Positions 13,201 to 24,200 of a DNA stretch of 64,000 bases are shown piece after piece. Below the pieces are notes generated by a model that was given only the letters and a program-made list of their open reading frames with translations, was not told where the DNA came from and made no database searches. The DNA is from Embiotoca jacksoni (Eukaryota > Chordata > Actinopteri > Embiotocidae), in NCBI GenBank assembly GCA_022577435.1, contig JAKOON010000010.1:20068024-20132023 (forward strand), written 5' to 3'. How positions within the stretch are numbered: the first letter of the stretch is position 1; every line of letters starts with the position of its first letter. The position numbers and the translations under genes are program-made.

Positions 13201-14700
13201 AACAGCAGTCCCCCAATTCAACCGGACTTTACTTTTGCCCCTCCTTCCCCCCTCAGCTGCAGTCCTTCATCTGGTAAGATCAGCTCTTCCAGTGCTACGA
13301 GTTTACTCCTGTCAGCTGCTTGTGTGTGACTCGAGTGATAATTCCTTTTCCTTCCTTTCCTTCTGTTGTTGTAGATGGGATGAAATTCCCAACTCTGAAT
13401 GTGCCGTCACCCGTTGTGGGTAGCGTGGAGGATGATTCCCAGTGCATGTCCTTTGCACAGGTGTGTATGGTGACAGTATTCATTCAGAATGCCTTTGTCA
13501 TGAGGGAAACGCATCACATGACTTGACGTGGTGTGAATCTGACTGTGTCCTGTGTAGATGCTAAGAGATGGGAAAGCCAGAGTTGATGCTGGGCCCAGGA
13601 TCACTCCAAAGAAAGGTAGAGCGAGACTGCAGATGTTGTGGTGGCTTGTAAAAGTGTTGATCGGTATCACAGAATTAGCCTGGAATCATTTAATAAGTGT
13701 ATTAAAAATCAAAATTGAGTTGACTGGAGTTTGAAAATTCATTTGGTAGAATCACTTAAACAAAAACTTTGAATAGTCATAAGACACATCCAGGCACAGT
13801 AAGCTGCAGCAGTCAGACTGAAGTTCTTTGGAGCGGCTAAAATTAAAGCATCAGTGCCAATCGACCTTATAGGTAAAAAACAAATACTGAATCTATCATT
13901 TTTAGAGCTGACAAAGACCAACTATTATAGGGTGTGTATATGTATATAATTTATGTAAAAGTAACTAAGGCTGTTCTAATGTGCGTACGTGGAAAATAAA
14001 GCTCTGCAATTTTATTGATAAGGTTTGTCTATATGGGCTTTGTCTTTCATAAGCCTCGATGCACCTTATTTTTGTTTCCACATATTTTAAATGTGTGCTT
14101 GTCGGTGAAGTATCATATCACCCAAATTTCTTGCCAAGTTTTTCAATCGAAAACTTTAGATGCTTATATGCTTGTATCAGTTGATCCGTGTTAAGTGTGT
14201 GGGTGAAGTCACTGGAGCTTTGTGTGTTATTGTGCATTTCCTGTAAAAACCCGTTTTTACATCTGTTAAGAAGCGTTCGCACCCAGAAAGCTTCTTGAAC
14301 TCATTTCTGTGTCTGTTCCCATGCAGATAAGCTGCTCGCTCCCCCAGCAGCTGATAGCGATGGTGAAAGTGACGGGTCAGACCGCGTCCCCGTGCCCAGC
14401 TTTCAGAACTCCTTCAGTCAGGCCTTTGAAAAGGCACTTCTTCAGCTGGACAACGGTCCAGCTTCTCCTCCACAACCTGTGGTTGAACCAGGTCTGGAAC
14501 CTCGGAATCACCTCCGTCGCGTTTAAGTTTTTATTTTTATTTATTTTATTTATTTTTTTATTATTCTATAAAGCTACATTGTTTGCTCTCAGACTTTGCA
14601 CTCATCTTTGACTTGTTCTCTTTCAGATGAGAAAGGTGGAAAGAAGAAGAAGAAAAAGCAGAAACTTCTGTTCAGCACATCCATGGTTCACACAAAATAG
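7237..14700 (+). CDS. rnf10: RING finger protein 10 (E3 ubiquitin ligase), 17 coding exons, 787 aa
   Basis: RNF10 is a RING E3 ligase linked to ubiquitination of ribosomal 40S proteins uS3/uS5 and to MEOX2 and synapse-to-nucleus signalling. Exons: 7237-7399, 8069-8253, 8394-8599, 8681-8771, 8895-9079, 9248-9384, 11179-11333, 11536-11661, 11801-12041, 12514-12647, 12726-12843, 12944-13045, 13136-13273, 13375-13460, 13558-13615, 14327-14491, 14627-14700; phases agree throughout. The C3HC4 RING is in exon 5, about residues 225-266 (CPICLYPPLAA, CGHIFCWPCM, WSKCPIC). Other family blocks are AEFSPAQFAGPKKISLNHLL, MFLHPVNVRCLLREYGSLE, LPLTCEFSICELALQPP and the ending KKQKLLFSTSMVHTK. Human RNF10 is 811 aa. 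The start MPESS matches the human MPLSS start. Donors of exon 2 (GTTGGT) and exon 6 (GTCAGA) are weak but give correct phase. Intron 6 (9385-11178) is mostly a Tc1 element; introns 1 and 15 hold nothing recognisable. Confidence 0.97.
9491..11067 (+). mobile_element. Tc1-family DNA transposon, about 1.58 kb, in rnf10 intron 6
   Basis: Both ends carry the same terminal inverted repeat: the left end starts CACTGCTCAAAAAAATAAAG and the right end is its reverse complement. About 39 bp match with one difference. TA dinucleotides flank both ends (9489-9490 and 11068-11069), the Tc1/mariner target duplication. The inside holds one transposase reading frame in the same direction as rnf10. The near-identical ends suggest a fairly recent insertion. 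Confidence 0.95.
9750..10776 (+). pseudogene. Tc1 transposase, near-intact but disabled
   Basis: The open frame runs to 10691 (313 residues) from an ATG at 9750; a second ATG at 9786 may be the true start. N-terminal helix-turn-helix residues read VAQVVQLIQDG and FAVSVSTVSRAWRRYQ. The catalytic domain shows the first aspartate in LFTDGSRF (residue 163) and the second in LMHDNARPH (residue 254). The expected glutamate 34 residues further on is glutamine in SPDLNPIQHIWD (residue 289). Near codon 301 the frame shifts by one base, so the family C-terminus (DALIQVWEEIP) continues in another frame to a stop at 10774-10776. The altered catalytic residue plus the frameshift make it inactive by inference. 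Confidence 0.88.
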
Positions 14701-15746
14701 ACAACACTGAAGTTCATTTAATCATTTTGTTTCTTGAGACTTTCCCACTGCTTGTGTTTTTACTTCCATGCAGATTTCTAGTGGAACTATAAGCTATGAA
14801 AATAGGTTTTAGTTCGTAGCCAAAGTTCATGCTGCTTCAGACTTTGTTCGATTGGCTTGATCCGTTGTTTGGGTGTCTTCCCATCAGTTTCACATACATC
14901 CTTTTTTTTTGTTGTGCAACTAGGTCAACGCTTTTCATTGTCCTCTTATCACAAGCCTTATGGGTAACATTTAGTTGACGTGCAAAGTAAAGTGAGAACT
15001 ATAACAAGCTGCTGGCTCTAATATTATATGCGTCGGGCTTTTCAACACTTCCAGACACCTGGCAGCATCATAGTGGTTGCTGTATGATGTCCAACTTTCC
15101 TGAAATTTACCCATGAGTAGCATGGACAAGAGAATTTGAGGGTGCTTTATACTAAAATAGCAGTCAGCCAGCTGCAGGTACGTTGCACCTTTGAATCTTT
15201 CCAGGATACTCTGCACCCTCACACGATCAGTGTGCAGCTTCACCGTAAAACGGGAGGAAGCAAATAAGTAAAGTTCTCAGTGTTTATCAGAGGTAATAAT
15301 TTGGGCTGGCATTTAAAGAGGGTAGATTCTGGGGAGTGTTGGGACCAAAGCTGTAGTATTCTGTAACGCCAACATACACACAATATGCTCTGATACAGAG
15401 GAAGTGAAAACTCGGTATTATATAAGAGAGATTCGTTCTGCGGGTTCAACAGAACTCATATCCTGCCTGGTTAAACCATAAATACGCACTTTCCTTCTTC
15501 TCATTCAGTTTCTCATCTACTTCATTTTCTGTTGGTAGAATGTTTACTCATTTTTTAAAATTATTCCCCAGTGTTATTTTCAGTGTTGAAATTGTGTGAA
15601 GTCAGAGAATTGCTGACATTTAACGAACGCTTATGAAACCTGACGAACAGAAGTGTGCTGGAAATTTGTTTTGTTTGAGGGTTCTTTTAACTCGCCTTTT
15701 AATTTTGAGTTTATAGGCTAGTAAGCATAACTAGTCTGTTGTAATG

Positions 15747-15752
15747 AATAAA
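15747..15752 (+). other. probable rnf10 polyadenylation signal
   Basis: AATAAA about 1.05 kb after the rnf10 stop, the first canonical hexamer followed by T/G-rich sequence. The stretch 14701-15747 is therefore read as the rnf10 3' UTR. No other gene is seen in it. Confidence 0.5.
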
Positions 15753-16237
15753 CATTTATGCACAATCAAACAAACTGAGTATTGCATTGCGATTCATGAA
15801 GTGAAACACTGGACGCAGTTCTCACTTTTCTCCACATGAGGGCAGTGCAGATATACCCGAGTTCCTTAGTATAATCCGATGTATTGTAAAGTTGTATATG
15901 TACAGGTTGAGAGCTAATTTGTTACATATGATATTGACTGTTGGGTTAATGTCAGGCTAAGATAATTGTGTGTCACTGATTAAATGCGTATTACCAATGA
16001 AGTAACGTGAATTATGTGGGTTTCCTTAGTCATATCACACTAGGTATCTTTATTTAGACATATATAAGCCAGTCTTTGTGTTTTCTTTCACCAATTAATT
16101 TTATGTTGGTGGGATAGATTAATTATTGCCCAACCACAAACTATAAATCCGTTAAGTTATCCACATTTGGGTCAACATCAAACCGGAAGTCAGGCTGATG
16201 CATGTGTATGAGTTGAACAGTTTCTGTGTACTACCGC
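15753..16237. other. intergenic spacer after rnf10
   Basis: AT-rich spacer between the proposed rnf10 poly(A) signal and the repeat that starts near 16238. Nothing recognisable was seen. Confidence 0.5.
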
Positions 16238-16815
16238 TGCTGGAAGAAGTATTTCGATCTTTGGTAAAAGGACCAATGCAGCAAGTAAAATTACTCCATT
16301 ACCTTCCACTTGTGTAGGCTGCCTATTAAAGTCCAATTCTTTTAGGCAGTGATGGTAAGTAACTAAGTACATTTGAAATAAGTAGTCTGTGGTTTAAATG
16401 TACTTTACATTTCAGAAGGAAATCTTGTACTTTCTACTCCACAACATTTATTTGACAACTTTTGTTCCATTTCAGATGAAGGTTTGACCCAGTGGATAAT
16501 ATAACAAGCTTTTAAAATACAATGCATTGATGAAGACGAATCCAGTGGTTTCCAACCTGTTTGTCTTCTGATGTCTTACAAAAAAGCTGCGTGTAGTCAC
16601 GGTCACTTCTCAAATGTCTCCACCAAATGGTAAATTGTCCCTCTAAACTTCTCACATTTCGTTAAAAGTTCAAAAGATCCAGTATCTCAGCATTTTTTTT
16701 TTTTTTTTTTTTTTTTAAAACGATCCTTTCTTTATCCAGGAAATCTCTTGTTGAGCTTTAAAAAAAACAAAAACTTTTTCAAGGCAGTGAAAGATTAGAG
16801 AAAAGGCATTATTGC

Positions 16816-16853
16816 TGTTATTATTATTATTGTTATTATTATTATTATTATTA
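16816..16853. repeat. (TTA)n microsatellite
   Basis: A run of TTA/TTG trinucleotides immediately before the inserted LINE tail. Confidence 0.8.
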
Positions 16854-17158
16854 TAACACTGTTGACTGTGTTTCTTGGTTTGTTTGTATATAATATATAT
16901 AGATATATACTGTACTGTATATCTGTATGTTGACTGTTTCTTGGTTTGTTTGTATATAATATATATATAGATATATAATGTACTGTATATACTGTGCATT
17001 TTATATTTTTTACTGCTATTTTATTGCTTTTCTATTATTCTATTCTATTATTTTATTCTATTATTTCTATTATTATCTTATTGCTTCTGTATGCTGCTGT
17101 AGCGAAAAAAAAAAATTCCCCTCGGGGATTAATAAAGTAAATACCTACCTACCTACCT
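16854..17158 (+). mobile_element. LINE 3' end, 5'-truncated, inserted in an older repeat
   Basis: It begins with AACACTGTTGACTGTGTTTC, continues through two roughly 65-bp monomers rich in TATATAGATATATA, then TATGCTGCTGTAGCGAAAAA, a short hairpin-like CCCCTCGGGG, GATTAATAAAG, and ends in a (TACC)n tail. The same order recurs at 55738-56312, where it directly follows reverse-transcriptase coding sequence, so it is a non-LTR retrotransposon 3' UTR. Confidence 0.75.
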
Positions 17159-17324
17159 TATTGAAGTAGGATTTATCACGCAATACTTGTACTTGTAAAG
17201 GAGTAATTTCTATATTAGTATTTTGTTTAAGGGTCTGAATACTTCTGTCGTATTTAGACGTATATTCACGGTCCATGATATCTCCATGTTTGTGCTGTTG
17301 TTTTATTTTGAAAGTGAGAACCGG

Positions 17325-17501
17325 AAGACGCAGGTGGCGCCGGGGGGGACCAGACTCCGAGCTCGCGCAGCCTGTCAACAACACCGCAACCTGAGACGGG
17401 ATAGCACTTGGATGTTATGGTGGTGGAAGTTGTTTCGACAAGAGGAGAAGAAGAAGAAGAAGAAGAAGAAAAAAACAACAACCGGGGACTTTACTGTGTG
17501 G
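17325..17501 (+). promoter_or_regulatory. probable first (non-coding) exon and core promoter of kiaa1671
   Basis: This GC-rich stretch with several CpGs contains a (GAA)n run at 17445-17470 and ends in a good splice donor, GTAAGT at 17502. A short upstream reading frame opens at ATG 17408. A second non-coding exon could be 19403-19487 (acceptor CTTAG, donor GTAGGA). The start of transcription is not visible. This is inference from composition and splice signals. Confidence 0.4.
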
Positions 17502-20500
17502 GTAAGTTGTCTCCCAAAGCTAAAAAGAAAACACAGGTTCACTCAACAAACAAAAAAAAAGTGTTTCCATTTTGCGAGTTCAGCTTTCTTGAGTCGTTAG
17601 CTTCAACGGTTGCTAACCGCCCGCGAGCCGTTGACGCGTTTTTTTTAATCTGTCCTCCGTATTTATGAGGAAAAAAATAAAATAAATAAATATTAAAAAG
17701 ACAGCGTGAACTCGACGTGTTCGCATCGTGCTCGTTTCAGTACTTGTGCACAAGTTTTCTTTCGGTGCATTAAACGACCCCTCCTGTTCTGGGCCGGCCA
17801 GGCGGGCAGGACGTCCTGTCCGGGGGGGGAAGAGGTAGCACTTGTTGCAGATTCTGGTTTGGGACAGCGACGAGCGAAAACCACCAGATTCATGTATTTT
17901 ATTTAGTATATATAGTTGTTGTTTTTTTAAACAGCCACTTTTAGTTAAATCACTACAAATTATCGGTGTTAATGAATTAATTCTTAATTGTGCTGTGTTT
18001 ATGATTTTTGTTGTCTGTATACAGGAACACATTTACATTTTTATTTAATCGTGCAGACTTGATTTTTTTTTTTTTTTTTTTACACCTAAATTTTACAGGA
18101 ACACGTCTTGATTAATAATTAATACAGACTTAACTCTTGTTGGGTGACAGCAGGGAACTTCAGCTGATGCTTTTTAGCTGTTGCACTGTCACAATACATG
18201 TTTGTGGATTGTAATGTAAAGCTTTTTGTTTCTACACCATGTGAGATCTCACTTAAGAGAGACCGTACTTCTCCTTTTAGTTGTTTGTAGGTCAGATGGC
18301 GTGAACTTGCCTATTGTCTCTGTAAGGAAATCCTTCTCTGTATAACTGGCTGAACCAGGTTATTGACTTGACTTTTTTTTTTTTTTTGTGCTACTAACAA
18401 TCAAAGCCTTAAACCCAACAGACACTACGCCGACTCACCCAGAGCCCTCATCTCCTGTCTGTATTTCCTGCTAGACATCAAAGAAATATAACTTTTTTGT
18501 TGTTGTTTTTTTCTTGCATTTTTTTTTTAAAGATGCCTGTCAAATGCATTGGATTTTAAACAAAGCGTGCATGAAGAAGTACAGATCTCTCACTTATTAA
18601 CAGTTGTTGTTCGTGGCTCTCGGGGATGACACTCAGTGGTTATTTCTAAGTCTATATAAGGCGGACCGTTTCCTAATCCCTGCTGGGCTGCTCGACCCAC
18701 CATCACAGGGGATGTTTAGCATTCCATCCTGGCGAAGGCGTTTCCTGTCAGCATCTAAAGTTCGAAGTTTGCAACTTTTTCGATCTCTGTAACCCACCGT
18801 GTTTTCCCAGCATCATCCGCATCCGTTCGTCTTTGTGTTTTCCATATTTGTACAGCTATTTATTTATTTTTTTAACGAATTGAAATATATGAATTGGCTG
18901 CTGCGTAGTTGTACCTCGTCAGCTGATGTGTATAATGAGGTACACCGGGGTGGGGGGAAAAAAAACGGTAGACATGTTGAGACGTTGCTACCACGGAAAT
19001 AGAGAGCAGGATTTTACAGTTCCCAACATTCGTAGATTGAATTTACATGTGTATATTAAATATATATATTTAAAAAGTAGTGTGTGACGGTGGTTGAGTA
19101 GTAATCGATAACATAATGCAAATATAAGAACAGAAAAAGGTCAGCATATAGCAGAACTAAGATAATGACTTTTGTTTGTGCACCTGATGTCTACGTATGC
19201 CATCAGCTCCAATGTATGCGTGACTGTGTTTACTCAAGTCTGTGTCAGTGTAAACATTAGCATCTATTTGCTTCAGTGTGAGAGAGCGCTGCAGTGAAGA
19301 AACATTTTCTCAGCCCCGTTGTAGGTCTGCTGTGATTTCTACATCAGTCTTGGCAAGTGAAAAGCTGGTGTGTGCTTTGTTGACACGCTGTGTTCCTCTT
19401 AGGCTCCTTCCTCCTGTGTGATATGACATCGCACCTCGGTTACAACAGAAGCCCAAGCTCTACAGCAGACGGTTGACATCTGGTCAGGTAGGATACGTCG
19501 GGATTATTTTGCAGCAGTTTGATCCAGCATGTCTTTATTCCGAAGGAACTCGCTGGTCTGCATGGCAGAGTAACTCGGCACAGCAACATGTGGAAAGCAT
19601 TATCAGATGTGAAGAAAGAGCCTCTTAAAGGGCTAACACAGACGTGCTTGAGTTGTTTTCTATCTTCACAGACAACATATCAAACGATTATTATCACAGT
19701 GTGTCAAAAGGATGGAGTTAGTTCACGTCAGCTATCGCATATTTATCTATGCCTCCTTTAGATGGATGAGTCAGTTTAAAATAAACATTTTGAAAGTTCA
19801 TTAGGGGTGGAGCTTAATCTTTAATGGCAGTCTGGTGTGAGTTTGCAGTGGAATCCCCCATTCAATGTCTAAGCCTGTGTTACAACATGAAAAAGAAAAC
19901 AATACGGCGTCCAGCCCTCCTTTTCTCAGGAGCCACCTGAAAGGAATGCGGTCTGGATCACTACTACACCAGTAATTCAACTCAGTTCATTTCATATATT
20001 GCAAGTGCTTGTGACAGATGAGACATGGATCATGTTTAAGGTCAATTATATTATATTGTCCTAAATGAAAGGAGTCGAGCAAAGGCAGTAATTATGCTGA
20101 CTCCAGGCTACGTTAGACTTAAGTATGTAACTCATTATGAAAAAACAAAACACTGTTTGCAAAGACAAAGCAACACCGTCAATTCGGCTAACTTATTGTA
20201 ACGTCTCTTCTTTTTAACAAAACAGTGCAACCAACATTAAAACATTTACTGAACGAGTGCAAAGTATGTAGATAAAACAAATTTAGTGTACATAAAAATA
20301 AAGGAAAGATGTTTAACTAGCCATCAAATACATGTGTTACAACTCAAGCTCACCACCAGTCCAGCTGGTGCTCAAACAATAGTCCTCTTTGACGTCAGAC
20401 ATTTTCATATGTCCCTGGAGAAAAGGCACGAGTGTAATTATATACATGAAGGATTATTGTCTCGTTGCTTTGTCAGTTGTCGGCGTCTGGTATTATGCAA

Positions 20501-21233
20501 GTTTAATGGACCTGTCCCAGGGTAACCACCTGTGATTGTTTTTTGCCTGTAATGATGTTATGATGAGTCAGAATGGCTCCAATGAGGAGGGCCTTTATTT
20601 TATAGACAGTATATTTAAATATATTTACATACATTTAAAAAAAATAGTTAATAGAGGAGACATTTTGCAATTCATGAATGCAGGACTCATTTTGCTCAAA
20701 CTGGTAAAATAATTCCGCTTGAATGAGACAAAAAAAATATATATATTTTTTATTGTTAAACCTTAATCGACCACCAGTGGAAAAATCACTAGTGTTGCTA
20801 ATAACAATCCCAGTAAACTATTAAATTTGCACTTGACTAATTCATTATTCCTGCCTGTGCTTTTGCTACTGTGTGATGTCAAAATGTCTTGTGTGAAAAA
20901 GGCCCATCAGTTTCAATGTGGAAGAAAAAAACTGTCCGTGAATAATTTGCATTATCCCTTTTTCAGCAATCAACACGTGAGCTTCAACCTTTTGGAGTGA
21001 TCAATAATGTTTTATATTTATCTTTCTCACTAAGGAATGTAATTGTGCTGTAATGTGAGGCACTCCCAAGGCGAACTATGCAGCAATGGCTTGATGGAGT
21101 ACTTTGAAGCTAATTATGAGTTAGACTTTGTTTGATATAGTGCTATTGTTGAGTACCTCAATAATAAAACTGTTTTATTATCCTGAGTAGATTTGTTTTT
21201 CTTTCTACTTGAAGAAAGGTGCTGTTAAAGAGG
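17502..21233. other. 5' introns of kiaa1671
   Basis: About 3.7 kb with no recognised coding exon. It holds T runs at 18065-18081 and 18371-18387 and the possible 85-bp non-coding exon at 19403-19487. The rest is AT-rich sequence without a clear signal. Confidence 0.5.
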
Positions 21234-24200
21234 ATGGCTGCTCAGGTGGAGGTTCAGACTGGGGAGGTAGGGAGGACAGTGGCGGGAGGACGACTTCACC
21301 TGACTCCCCTGACTGACTCCAGCAATAAGAGCCTCATCGAGATCCCGTCTATCAGTCAGTCCCGAATCATCGCGTCGGAACCAAACAAACCCGCCCCAGC
21401 TGCCAAACCGCGGCTGTCTCCCAAACCTTTTTCTGTGGAGAAAAATCCCACCATTAAGCCCATACTTGCTCCTAAACCCCGACCAGAGTCCACTCGCCTT
21501 GCTGGCTATAAACCAGAGCTTCCAAACAGTCTAAAACCACCGCAACCAGTTGCTACTGGGAAACCCAAGCTGGTGTCAACCAACCCCAACCGTCCTTCTC
21601 CTACCTACTTTAAAACATCAAATAAGTTGAACACTGGACAAACAACAAAGCCATTAGTGCAGCCATTCAAACCAGCCCCTCCTCTTGACCCTGGAGACCC
21701 CACCAAACCAACTCCTCCCGTGGCAGTAGGGAGGCAGAAACCTGGTGTGTCCAGCTTTGCTTATTCCAAGAGGCTTAAAAATCTTCCAGCAGCAGAGTGG
21801 TCTGGAACAACTACAAAGGAAGATGAGAAGGGCCAAAAGGCACACACTAAAGATGGAGCGTCCATTACCAGAGCTAAGTCCATGGGTTTTCTTGCTCAGG
21901 TAGGGCAGGAAGCTGAAGGACAAGAAAAGGCTGAGCCTGAAGTCTCTGTGCCACTGCGACCCCAACCCAGAGGCTCCAGGCCCAGACCTGTATCATCCAT
22001 TTTCCCTGGCAGTCCAACTAAGGCGGAGACACCACAACCTGCTCCTCGCTGGGGCGGGAGACGACCCCTTTCAGCTGACCTCACGTCAAAATTTGAGTTT
22101 ATTGGTCTCTCACTGCACCGTAAAACTCCTCAGGCAAACACTAAGGAGAACACTCCAGAGGAGAAGTCCCCGGCACAGAAGACGGAGCAAGATAAAACCC
22201 CGGACAGTACCACACCGCAAAGTACTGATGGAGTAGCTAGTCGCGCCCTCTCAGACCAAAGCAACAAAAAGACTGAAGAAATGACCATGAAAGAGATTGA
22301 TGAGGAGAAGCACAGGGTCAGCATCAAGTCGCGAATCAGTCTTCTCCTTGATTCGTCGTCCCCTCCTGGGACAGGTACCACAGGTCAAGGGTCAGATCTT
22401 CTCTCGCCAGTGCAGCCGGCTCCTGAAACAGAGCCGCAAGTGGGTGTTAAACTGATCATAAAGCAGCTGACGGAGGATACAACGCCAAACCAGAGCCCTG
22501 TGATGAAACCAGTACTGAAGCCCCGCCCCTTGCCCCTAGACCTAACTAAAAGGTAAGAGCTGCTCTTCATCTCCCCTTTGGTTTGCCTTTGTTCTGTGTT
22601 TTTTGTCCTCGAGTTCCATTGTCATGCATGGCTTTTGTCTTGTGTGACGTGTGTTCATCAGGTTTTCATCCGAGAGGTCACCAGACCTTGTTTCCCTCAC
22701 TGAGGCAGCAGACCGCCATGAGATCAGCAAAGATCCTCAGAGGAGGGTAAGAGAGGGACAAAGCTTTGCAGGAGCTGGTGTCTGTTGGGTTCAGTCTGTG
22801 TTTAGCAGGCAAATGAGAATAGCAATGAGAATCTGTGTCGCTGCTTTATGCTAGGTAAAGCTTTTGCATGCTAACCTCTAACCAGAGTTGCATTTCATTG
22901 TGTTTCTTGTCATACCCTGTCAAAATAATATCCCAGGTACTTAAGGAAAAGAAGAAAACACAATAGTGAGAGAATATAAGCTCTTGGGAAATAATTCAAA
23001 TGTAATGGAAATTTACAGGATGAACTTAATCGTGTATCTGTTCCTATGTACACAATCTGTATACACAAATAGGAAAATCATTTTTGAATTATACCCAGGG
23101 CGCTTACATTTACACAGGACCAAAGTCTGTCTGCGTTCAGAAGAAAATTTCCAGACAGCAAATGTGGCATTGACGCACACACACACACACACAAAAAAAG
23201 GATTGCTGCCACGGACGTACAAAACTGTGAAACCTAACACAGCCGGAGCATAAATCATCCCCAGAGGCTGCCTGTTATGAAACACTGAGATCACTGGGAA
23301 AAGTTCAATACAGAGAGGCTTTGCTTATCACTTCTGCACCACGCCCACTGTTAAGAGGCCAACATAGAACAAAGGGACACCGTTTTCCCGCCGACAGTTG
23401 CTCCCTCAATCAATTAAACTCCTTTGTGTGTTCTGTTTTCTCATTTTAAGTTTTTCAGTTCAGAGTTGTTTCTTAAAGCTTGTATTTCTTTTGCACGATT
23501 CCATTTGAAAGAAATGCATAGTGTTTGGAACAGGCTTTAATAATTAGTTAAGGCTATAAATGCGTTGGTGTGAAGCATCATTTCATGCCACATACATGTA
23601 CTGTACAAGTAAATATAAAATAAATAAATGGTGAAAAAAAAGTTTGAGGAAAAAAACCTGATATTAGGTCACACGCATGTTTTTATCACTCAAGAATTCT
23701 CAGTGTATTTCTTAATTTCTCAGGCTGAAGAGTCGGTTGTCACTCCCAATAACCAGAAGATATTTGGGGATTTAAACGAATTCCAAGAGCATCTTAAAAA
23801 GACCTCCACACCTGAAGGACCTGAGGCAGGACAGATATTCGGCACTACTTCCAAGGAAAGTGTTCCTGGCATTGAAGTACAGACAGTGCGGGCATCCTTG
23901 TTTGAAAATGTTGTGGAGAGGCACAACGTGCTGATGATGGACGAGGACAAATCTGGAAACACAGTCAAGGACTCGCCCAGCAGCCCGTCGTTTAAGAGAG
24001 GAGATGTGGCGGATGAGGGAACTCTGGTCACTGCCACCTACAAAGAACCCGTATCTCCCTCAAGTCCTCTGAGGGTATTACACGCGTTTGACACAGTGCA
24101 GGCGGTCGAGGAGAACAGGGCGGTGAGTGAGAGCGTCCCATCAGCTCAGTGGGAGGATAAGGCCATGACCCTCCGCTCCAGACGCTCAGAGGGCAGCAGG

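Larger units (their letters stand above)
16238..17258. repeat. teleost interspersed repeat with long inverted ends, split by a LINE tail
   Basis: The left end (GGAAGAAGTATTTCGATCTT, from about 16243) and the right end (about 17200-17250, containing GGGTCTGAATACTTCTGTCG) are imperfect inverted repeats. The inside contains GTACTTTCTACTCCACAACA and CAGTGGTTTCCAACCTG, which I recognise as a very common fish repeat, probably a non-autonomous DNA element. The element is interrupted at about 16854-17158 by a later LINE 3' end. It stops only about 70 bp before the proposed first exon of the next gene. Confidence 0.55.

Noticed and set aside
17408..17668. 86-aa frame starting MDVMVVEVVSTRG in the kiaa1671 first exon
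   Set aside because: It runs through a strong donor into intron and a GAA repeat; at most it is a short upstream frame.
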